Shown here: piece by piece, positions 56,158-63,492 of the stretch
How the letters are laid out: each line of letters begins with the position of its first letter
How positions within the stretch are numbered: position 1 is the first letter of the stretch
Assembly: GCF_051020955.1 (NCBI RefSeq)
Contig: NC_135019.1
Coordinates: 10,809,501-10,873,500 of the forward strand
Length of the DNA stretch: 64,000 bases
Direction of reading: 5' to 3'
Source: Megalopta genalis
Lineage: Eukaryota; Arthropoda; Insecta; Hymenoptera; Halictidae
Translations under genes and position numbers: made by a program
Notes under the pieces: generated by a model
Databases searched by the model: none
What the model was told of the DNA's origin: nothing
The model's input: only the letters and a program-made list of their open reading frames with translations

Positions 56158-56439
56158 CCCTAGAAAGATAACCATATGACAACGTACGTAAAAGATAACC
56201 ATACGCTTCAGAGGCGCATGCTTTTCTAAGGCGTCAATTTTATACTAACAATGGATATTTATTTAAGTTAATCTAGTCATTTTAAAGGTTTGGCATTATT
56301 GTAAAAATAAAATGCATTTATATTATATTTTTTTATATTTTAAGTAATTTTAAACTTAAATCACTAGACCTCTATGAAAAATTAACAAAAATCAACAGTC
56401 TTCGCAGGCGCCTCTGCGACGTAGGTTATCTTTCTCGGG
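56158..56439 (+). mobile_element. piggyBac (IFP2-type) MITE, copy C, 282 bp
   Basis: TTAA stands on both sides (56154-56157, 56440-56443). It has the same length, ends and interior as copies A and B. Its right TTAA is also the left TTAA of the next element (56444-56958). Confidence 0.93.
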
Positions 56440-56443
56440 TTAA

Positions 56444-56958
56444 ACACTTCGCGTTATGTCGCGGCGTCGATACTGTTCGTACAAGGTCGCAGACGAAATA
56501 TCTCGCGACGTATTGCCGCTTGTGCGGTGCCACGGACGTGTTATCCCGCGACGCAATGCCGTTAGTGCGGTGCCACGGATGTGTTATACCGCGACGCAAT
56601 ACCGTTCGTGCGGTGCCGTGGACGAGTAAACACGCGCTTCTGTGACGTCACGCAGTACCGTTCGTGCGGTGCCGCAGACTAGTAGATACGCGTGCTTCGC
56701 TATTAGATTCAAAGCTTTAATTCGGAAAAGTTTGGTTCCGTTGCACACAACATAGAAGCAAGCTAAATGGCCGCAGGCGGAGCAAAAACAGAAGCGCGTG
56801 TTTACACTCGTTTGGGGTACCGAACAAACGGTACTGAGTCGCGGGATAACACGTCCGTGACGTCACACAAGCGGCATTACGTCGCGAGATATCTCGTCTG
56901 CGACCTTATACGTACAGTATTGGTGTCGCGACATAACACGTCCATGAGAACGAAGCGG
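56444..56958. mobile_element. TTAA element with long inverted arms and internal 43-bp repeats, 515 bp
   Basis: Its ends are ACACTTCGCG and CGAAGCGG between TTAA (56440-56443, 56959-56962). The left arm (to about 56650) and right arm (from about 56790) are inverted copies sharing GGTCGCAGACGA(A/G)ATATCTCGCGACG. In the left arm a 43-bp unit, GCGGTGCCACGGACGTGTTA + TCCCGCGACGCAATGCCGTT..., repeats three to four times. CGAGATATCTCG (56885-56896) is the subterminal palindrome. Non-coding. Confidence 0.78.
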
Positions 56959-57001
56959 TTAAGAAAAGTCATTTTTGTCGTAAATTCCTAAAATCCGCAG
57001 T

Positions 57002-57402
57002 TTAATAATACTGAATGGAACGAAAGATAACACAGCTATGAAAATACAACGGATATTGATCACATGTTGCATTGTCTAATGATGGTGTCATCGTTATACA
57101 GGAGGTCATTTGGAGTAACTTTTTCCTTAGCAAAAATTTAATCCGCGGCCTTGTTTACGAGTTATTAATAAAGAAAGCAGTGACCAATGAGAGGCGAGCT
57201 TGGCTGGCACGCGGCGGCCGGGCCAATGAGCGGAACTGGGCTCCGCGCGCTCGTTGGCTCGGCCGCCTCGCGCCAGGCGAGCTCGCCTCTTATTGGTCCG
57301 TGTTTTTCGTTAATAACTCGTAAACGAAGCCGCGGACTGCGTTTTCGCAAAGGAAAAAGTTACTTCAAATGACCTCAAGAATCATCTAATTGCGGGTATT
57401 AA
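57002..57402 (+). repeat. 400-bp segment duplicated at 44773-45173 (probable source copy)
   Basis: It matches the 44.8-kb block at nearly every position. Here the right edge continues into the natural end of the C-family MITE (CATAATTATGGGAAACC), so this locus is the more complete and probably the older one. No CACGTTCCGTGCC MITEs are adjacent. Confidence 0.9.
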
Positions 57403-57420
57403 CATAATTATGGGAAACCT
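57099..57420. mobile_element. C-family MITE, copy 8
   Basis: It starts CAGG|AGGTCATTTGG (same internal deletion as copy 7) and ends AACATAATTATGGGAAACCT, a decayed form of the usual GGGACACCCTG. Confidence 0.85.
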
Positions 57421-57531
57421 TATATCAACATTTCAATCTCTTATACCCTTCAATCTTAGTACGACTATCAGTGTTATCATACGAGTTTCTATAATCATAT
57501 AATTAAAGCTTGATTCGTCTTATATCATAAC

Positions 57532-57716
57532 TAGACACTACGGATTTTATGCATTTGCGACAAAAACTAGCAGATCATTCTCGAAACGGTAAAACCACTT
57601 GGAAACATTTGCAACTCATTGAAATCATGAAGAAAAACAAAACGAATGTTTCTCCAGCTCCCGCATCTTGCAATCGACGCAGACAATTTTCATTTCGCAC
57701 GAAAATCGGCAATCTA
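57532..57716. mobile_element. TAGACTGCGGA-ended MITE, decayed copy
   Basis: It aligns with 60427-60645: TAGACACTACGGATTTTATGC on the left, CGACAAAAAC and AAACGGTAAAA inside, CATTTCGCACGAAAATCGGCAATCTA on the right. The inverted ends are corrupted. Confidence 0.6.
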
Positions 57717-57962
57717 ATTACAACTTAATCCGTTGCAAATCGAACATCATTTTATCGCGCCGATGCACATGCAACTTTTCAAAGTGGTTCAAAGTCCCGA
57801 ATGGACGACGATGCACGAGCGACCCGGCACAGCGTAGCTAGACCGGGGAACTCGAAACCGTGAATTTTGGGACCGTTTCAAGTCCCGTTCTAGAATGCAC
57901 TGTGACGTAGATGTCGTTTAGGAGACGCGTAAGGGAGATTGGACGTTGTATTGAGAGACGAA

Positions 57963-58242
57963 ATGACGTGTGTGTTCCAGCAGCATCCGAACGCGACGAA
58001 CAGTAGCGAGACGAGCGTGGGCGGCGTTTCGGGTGCATGCGGAAGCAGCGGGATACCGGTGGGCGCAGAGGTCGGGTGCAGCAGCAGAGGTGGCAGCAGC
58101 AGTGGTGCCGGTGGCACGGGAGGACAGGGCTGCGATCAGGGAGCCCACGGTGGCCCCTCGTCTCACTCCAGGGAGAGCCACGCCAAGTTCAGGCACGGCC
58201 TGCTACAGCTTATGATCCACACGATCGATCCGCTCCACGACG
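57963..58242 (+). CDS. putative N-terminal coding exon, protein unknown
   Basis: The ATG at 57963 has a good context (GACGAAATGA). The frame reads MTCVFQQHPNATNSSETSVG, a Gly/Ser-rich stretch of about 50 residues with scattered Cys, then SHSRESHAKFRHGLLQLMIH, TIDPLHD, and leaves through a donor G|GTCAGT after 58242 (280 nt, phase 1). Codon third positions are strongly G/C, unlike the chance frames around it, and the last 25 residues look like a folded or amphipathic segment. Upstream TGACGTAG (57902) is CRE-like. An acceptor at TTCCAG|CAG (57980) is an alternative start of the exon. I do not recognise the protein; a neuronal or signalling gene with a long first intron would fit but is speculation. 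Confidence 0.5.
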
Positions 58243-58527
58243 GTCAGTCCCGCGCCGGTATACCAACTCCACACTCTATCACTCTCGCTTGCCGCTTTGC
58301 CTTAGCGCTAACAGCACGCTCTTAGATGTCCTAGCGACGTTAACCTGCTAACCGGCTAATCCTGTTATCGCCGCCGAAATTAGGCGAACCCGCGGATCGT
58401 CGGTCTCCTTCGGGAACGCGTTCGCTACCAGGACCACGATTCAACGACTCGCGCGAACACCGTCGAATCCGCTTCTTGCACGCTGCCCGATTCGATGGGT
58501 CGGAATCACATCATTTTGTTTCGTATC
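58243..58527. other. no feature recognised (possible intron start)
   Basis: It follows the putative donor and is moderately CpG-rich. No further exon can be recognised before the TTAA element. Confidence 0.4.
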
Positions 58528-58531
58528 TGAA

Positions 58532-59096
58532 CCAGTTAGTTGTGTTTGACGAGTATACTCGTCATGGAGAAATGGCAATATTTTGTGACACGACGAGTAT
58601 ACTCGTCGCGCGTAAGAAGCAGCGACCATTGGCTATTTAAATTGTAATTTTAAGGGAAACAAAAATATATTCTCAAATTTCAAGATGTTTCGAATATTTT
58701 GAGGCCGATCCTGCACGAAGTTGTTTACATTGTTATAAAAATAAAATTAGAAAAGAATCACGGTATTGGTGTTCGACGTGCAAAGTGCCATTATATATTG
58801 TTCCTTGCTTTGCTAATTACCACTCTCTCTACAGCAGCAATTTGAATTTTTAACTTTTATAAGTATTTGATTATCCCTGAGTTTTTCGTTTATCATGTAT
58901 ATGGTATATGTTAACGTCAAGTGAATAAGTAAATATTAGTAATAAAATTGTTAATTTTATCAAATGAAACCGTCTGTTTGACCCAATATTTCTACAGCGA
59001 CAGTTACATTGTGTTCGACGAGTATACTCGTCGTCGCTTGATCCTCGCGACACATCTAGGTGCGCGCTCTGAAACGGAGGCGCCACAGCTAACTGG
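58532..59096 (+). mobile_element. piggyBac-like element, CCAGTTAGTTGTG family, copy a, 565 bp
   Basis: Ends are CCAGTTAGTTGTG and CACAGCTAACTGG; the right flank is TTAA (59097-59100), the left TGAA. The perfect 16-bp palindrome GACGAGTATACTCGTC occurs at 58548-58563, 58592-58607 and 59017-59032, that is, just inside both termini. Between them lies a transposase C-terminal domain on the + strand. Confidence 0.9.
58659..58853 (+). pseudogene. piggyBac-like transposase, C-terminal cysteine-rich domain
   Basis: It reads ISRCFEYFEADPARSCLHCY, KNKIRKESRYWCSTCKVPLY, IVPCFANYHSLYSSNLNF, with the stop at 58851-58853. CxxCY...RK-x-S-R-Y-x-C-x-x-C-x-V-P-L...PCF...YH is the diagnostic C-terminal zinc-binding signature of piggyBac transposases. 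The catalytic domain is missing. Confidence 0.9.
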
Positions 59097-59143
59097 TTAA
59101 TCTGTACGTGGCAAAATGTTCAAAAGACAAGCGAAATCAATTA

Positions 59144-59363
59144 CGGTAATGTCTCTCTAATTGACACTTGGATTGTTCACAAAAATGGACAATTTTGGAA
59201 GAGGAGATACGATTGTTCGAGCCTTGTGGCTCGTTCTTTTTATGATTATCGATTGTCAACAACTATAAAAAACGAGCCGTGAGACACGAAATAATCGTAT
59301 CTCCTCGTCCCAAATTGTCTATTTTTGCGCACAATCTGAGCGTCAATTAGGGAGACATTACTG
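59144..59363. mobile_element. palindromic hairpin MITE (H family), copy 9, 220 bp
   Basis: TA stands on both sides, with ends CGGTAATGTCTCTCTAATTGAC and AGGGAGACATTACTG. The whole element is a near-perfect inverted repeat: ATGGACAATTTTGGAAGAGG, GAGATACGATTGTTCGAGCC and CTCGTTCTTTTTATG pair with their right-arm counterparts around ATTATCGATTGTCAACAAC. No coding capacity. AATGTCTC subfamily. This is the reference copy for the family. Confidence 0.9.
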
Positions 59364-60426
59364 TATACGGTTACCATGAGTGAACTCTAAATTATCTTCA
59401 CGATTTTCACGAGGAAACAATACTCGTGTTAGTAAACGATAACGCTCCTTCTTTCTCGCAATGAGAAAACTATCACTTAACTCGCTATGATTCTAATCTA
59501 TTCGAACGACACGGTCCGCAGTCCGTTGAATTTATTAGTTATGAAAATATGAATTCATTCTTTAACCCTCGGACGGCGGACCATTCTCACGACCGTGCCG
59601 TTGGCGATGTTCGAAACAATTCCGAGCTTTGTTTAACAATTTTTCCGAAACGTGTGTTTTTGAAAATATTTCTTGCGGTCTTATTGCTATTTCTGTTGTC
59701 GCCAATGTAACTGGCAATAAGCCTCGACGCACGGAGAGCCATTTCGAAGTCCGAACATGCGATCGTATCATCTTTGCACGACTAACGCGGTGGTAAACGC
59801 GTTAAAGTCGTAAGCAGGCACCGGATCTTTACGGCTTCGTAATGTGCTTAGAAACGCGTGCAAAAGTGTACTAAAAAAGATTGCATAAAGATTTGCGGTC
59901 TAGATACATATACAGCACGATGCTCGGGAAACCAATGAGTTTCCTGCGTCGCGTTTTGGTATGCAATAGAATTCTGCAGTTACAGAGATCGGTGGATAAA
60001 AATTCTGGTAGCGAACGTATTCAGAGAGATTTTCTATATACCGTGGTGCCGTATTTATATTTAGAAATCGATTCGATTCGCGTTCGAAAAGTGTAACGCT
60101 CTAATTCTGTACATTTTAGCGTCGCGGCGGAGCATATCCTCGACTCTTGTGTCAATATAATAATGATTTATTCATGTAGAAAAACCCTTCGTTACGGTAA
60201 AAGCAATGACAAATAGAGAGATTTTTATATAGCAATCGCACGAGCACGAACAAAGAGAAAAAAGGAAGAAGAACAAAAAAGAAGATATCGAAATAAGTTG
60301 AAATATGTCTCATCGAAGCACGGTCTTTCAATTTGCATTTAACATTTGTTGTTAATGTCGGATATACGATTTTGAAACTTTGTTAAAAAGTATTATTTAC
60401 TTTATTTATTTACTTACATTAACGAT
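59364..60426. other. no feature recognised
   Basis: Mixed composition. Frames at 59562-59771 and 59881-60096 lack motifs. TTAACCCTCGGACGGCGGACC (59562-59582) resembles a TTAA-element end, but no partner was found. Confidence 0.4.
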
Positions 60427-60645
60427 TAGACTGCGGATTTTGTGCGTTCACGACAAAACAAGGCTAGATCGAATTCAAAACGGTAAAAATCTTCGAGAAA
60501 TTTGGCAATTTGAATTCGATCTTATACATCAAATTCTTTTCAACTTGTTCAAGTGATTAAGGGAACGAAATAAATATCTACGTAACTCCTGTATCTCGTA
60601 AATTACCGAGGACAATTTTTATTTCGCATAAAAGTCCGCAGTCTA
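60427..60645. mobile_element. TAGACTGCGGA-ended MITE, intact copy, 219 bp
   Basis: Inverted ends are TAGACTGCGGATTTT and AAAAGTCCGCAGTCTA. Inside are TGTGCGTTCACGACAAAAC and GACAATTTTTATTTCGCAT. The target could be TA, or TTA-type; the flanks do not settle it. A decayed relative is at 57532-57716. Confidence 0.72.
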
Positions 60646-60894
60646 TTAACCAGTTAGTTGTGACGCCTCTTTTTTAGAGCGCGCATCTACGTGTGCCACG
60701 AGAATCAAGCAAAGACGAGTATATTCGTCGAACACAGAGTAAGTGTCGCTGTTAAAATATTGGATCGAAAAGACGGTTTTATTTGATAAAATTAACAATT
60801 TTATTACTAATATTTACTTATTCACTTGACATTAACATATACCATATACATGATAAACGAAAAACTCAGGGATAATCAAATACTTATAAAAGTT

Positions 60895-61100
60895 AAAAAT
60901 TCAAGTTGCTGCTGTAGAGAGAGTGGTAATTAGCAAAGCAAGGAACAATATATAATGACACTTTGCACGTCGAACACCAATACCGTGATTCTTTTCTAAT
61001 TTTATTTTTATAACAATGTAAACAACTTCGTGCAGGATCGGCCTCAAAATATTCGAAACATCTTGAAATTTGAGAATATATTTTTGTTTTCCTTAAAATT
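60895..61100 (-). pseudogene. piggyBac-like transposase C-terminal domain, second copy
   Basis: The inverse of 58659-58853 with few differences: CLHCYKNKIRKESRYWCSTC, then KVSLYIVPCFANYHSL (Pro to Ser in the VPL motif). The catalytic region is absent. Confidence 0.88.
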
Positions 61101-61264
61101 ACAATTTAAACAGCCAATGGTCGCTGCTTCTTACGCGCGACGAGTATACTCGTCGTGTCACAAAATATTGCCATTTCCCCATGACGAGTATACTCGTCAC
61201 TTAACATTAACATACACCATATACATGATAAACGAAAAACGCAGGGGAAAAATCAAATATTTAT

Positions 61265-61480
61265 AAAAGTTAAAAATTCAAATTCCTGCTGTAGAGTGGT
61301 ATCCAGCAAAGCAAGGAACGATACATAATGACACTTTGCAAGTCGAACACCAATATCACGATTCTTTTCTAATCTTATTTTTACAACAATGTAAACACCT
61401 TCGTGTAGAATTCGCTGCCAAATATTCGAAACATCTTGAAATTTGAGAACATGTTTTTGTTTTTGTTAAAATTACAATTT
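61265..61480 (-). pseudogene. piggyBac-like transposase C-terminal domain, third, diverged copy
   Basis: It is homologous to 60895-61100, but with small deletions (GTAGAGTGGTATCC in place of GTAGAGAGAGTGG...) and base changes at the cysteine codons, so the finger is degraded. It ends where the TTAA element at 61483 is inserted. Confidence 0.8.
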
Positions 61481-61482
61481 AA

Positions 61483-61797
61483 CACGTTGAATGCCACGGG
61501 GGTCACCGGTGACCGGCACTTAACTTGGCGGTGACGCAATGGGTGCCACCGGTGACCGGCGCGCCTAAATTGATAGAAATATATATAATTTCAAACAAAT
61601 GTCAATATCTAAAATTTTGTATTATTACCATCGTCGATTCAAACAGTGACCCCTGTCGCAATTCACATGTCAAACATGATTATACATTGTAACTTATCTA
61701 TTGCAGATAATATTTGAACATTATATGTATCACATAAAAAAAAATTCATCGTGGCGCCACGGACAATTTCTGTAAAACCGGCGTGGCATTCAACGTG
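61483..61797. mobile_element. TTAA MITE, CACGTTGAATGCCACG family, 315 bp
   Basis: TTAA stands on both sides (61479-61482, 61798-61801). The 16-bp inverted ends are CACGTTGAATGCCACG and CGTGGCATTCAACGTG. The perfect palindrome GGTCACCGGTGACC lies at 61501-61514, with a near-copy GGTGCCACCGGTGACC downstream. Non-coding. Confidence 0.92.
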
Positions 61798-61801
61798 TTA
61801 A

Positions 61802-61893
61802 CCATTGACTGCCACGCAAGTTTAGCGCGTCTTGCCCTGGGTGCCATGGTTTTATTTTAAGGAAAACATGAAGTTTTACGAAATATAATAATA
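61802..61893. mobile_element. possible end of a CC(A/G)TTGACTGCCACG element
   Basis: Directly after a TTAA, CCATTGACTGCCACGCAAG resembles the terminus CACGTTGACTGCCACGCG at 63493. CCATGG palindrome inside. The body is interrupted by the element at 61898, and its far end was not identified. Confidence 0.4.
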
Positions 61894-61897
61894 TTAA

Positions 61898-62357
61898 CAC
61901 ATTGCGGACGGCTCACGAGATATCTCGTTTTTAGCAAATTGAACGTTGCGGACGGGTCACGAGATATCTCGTTTTCATGTTTTTTTTATTTAATCGGCAA
62001 CAAGCAACCAGCCGCAAATATTTCTGTTACGTAACCATGGTAACGAAGCCTCCCGCATTCCTAAGTAATTTTAGCGAAACAAATGAATCATTCCAAGCAT
62101 GTAGAAATGATCAGTCAATTTAGCCACTCTAAATCAATATTCAAATTTGTATAATAAATAATAGTTAAAATGTAAAAAATCTTATATAATAAACAGATAT
62201 ATAAACTATGTATATATAGTATTATTTAAGAATACTAAATGCAAATTAGAAATGTGCGTATCCGCTTCCTGTTACTTGCCAAACATGTGTTTGGAGCGTT
62301 CGAAAATGTGCGGTCTTTGAGGGCGTGTTGAACGCGCAGAGCCCCGTCCGCAATGTG
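61898..62357. mobile_element. TTAA element, CACATTGCGGACGG family, 460 bp
   Basis: TTAA stands on both sides (61894-61897, 62358-62361). Ends are CACATTGCGGACGG and CCGTCCGCAATGTG, a perfect 14-bp inverted repeat. The palindrome ACGAGATATCTCGT occurs twice near the left end (61915-61928 and 61959-61972), each time after GCGGACGG(C/G)TC. No transposase motif seen. Confidence 0.9.
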
Positions 62358-62606
62358 TTAAGTTACCGATACGATATTTTGCAATGGCATTTACAGTATT
62401 TTTTTATTGATAAACAACATGTTCTCTACACTATATACATTTTTCATTCATCCTTTCGAATAGTTCCTAACTCAAATAGCCATTTGTAGCCAATCTAAAC
62501 TTGCAGCACCCACTACGAATATCTCGTAGCTGGCAGTTTTGGTAAAATAAAGATACTGCCACTTCTCCGTGACGAGTATACTCGTCAAGCACAGCTAACT
62601 GGTTGA

Positions 62607-62970
62607 TGACACAAGAGCGAATTGCGACAGATCGGGCAATATTCGTCGGATCGAACGCATCAAAGTTTGAGGAAAGAAAAGAGGAGACCGTTGACGAAGC
62701 GACGGATTATTGAAGACGGTTCGCCGGTTAACGGGTTAATAATAGCGTAGCTTTCTATGGAACGTTCTACGTACACGATCGGCTCTCGATTTTCCGCGAT
62801 TGTCTCGGGATCTCGTCGCAGCGTCTAGCGTCGCGACGCCGGTGCTCCGAACGACGCCGTGATTCGAGGATTATACGATAGCGCGGCACCGATGGATTCA
62901 CGGATCGGTCGCGTTCCGACGGCCCTCGAAAACCGATCGATAATAATCGATAATTCGATTCATTCGAGGC
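62607..62970. other. no feature recognised
   Basis: CpG-rich DNA between the nested cluster and a tandem duplication. Confidence 0.45.
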
Positions 62971-62974
62971 AGAA

Positions 62975-63420
62975 AACGAGTCGGCGCTCTAGATCGTAGC
63001 TGGTAGCTGTTAGATCGTAGCCTTTAGATAGCATTGTCTCAGATGTTCCGCGCGACCGACTCGTTTCCGGTGGCCTAAACACCGTGCCGTAACCTAAATC
63101 TCGAAATTTCGAGCCGGGGAGCACCGCGGCGGATCGACGGCGGTGGGCCGAGTATTCGATTCGGAGCAGCGAACGAGTCCGGATCGCTGTTGAGACGGCG
63201 GTTCTACTTACCAGATGATAGCATTGTTTCGAATTTTCCGCGCGGCCGAGCCGTTCCCGATGGACGAAACTCGGCGCAGCAACGTAAGTCTTGAAAGCTC
63301 GGCCAGTAGCATTGTTGCGGATCGATGAGGATGGACCGAGATTCGATTCGGGCCACGAAACGAGTTCAGATCGTTGTTTCGGTTCCGCGCCATCCAATTA
63401 GGGCCGCCAAACGTTTCCAA
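62975..63420. repeat. degenerate tandem duplication, 190-bp unit, about 2.3 copies
   Basis: GATAGCATTGT(C/T)TC...TTCCGCGCG(A/G)CCGA occurs at 63027 and 63217. GCGGATCGA(C/T)G...CCGAG(TA)TTCGATTCGG and AACGAGT(C/T)C(G/A)GATCG(C/T)TGTT repeat at the same 190-bp distance. The units are diverged. Confidence 0.78.
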
Positions 63421-63492
63421 CCGATTCGAGACGCTTCTAATAAAATTACAAGACGCGAGCGAACTTCGACGAAATATTCGTTCGACTGTTAA

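Larger units (their letters stand above)
60650..62602 (-). mobile_element. nested cluster: piggyBac-like CCAGTTAGTTGTG family, copy b, with inserted TTAA elements
   Basis: The left end is CCAGTTAGTTGTG after TTAA (60646-60649). The far right end is CACAGCTAACTGG at 62590-62602, followed by TTGA. 60650-61198 is the inverse of copy a up to its inner palindromes (60714-60729 with one change, 61139-61154, 61183-61198). A second partial copy starts at 61199. TTAA elements sit at 61483-61797 and 61898-62357, and a seventh palindrome (62571-62586) precedes the right end. The order implies repeated insertion of one TTAA family into another. Confidence 0.8.

Noticed and set aside
58548..62586. GACGAGTATACTCGTC as a host regulatory operator
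   Set aside because: All seven occurrences lie within one TTAA transposon family near its ends, so it is better explained as a transposon recognition site.
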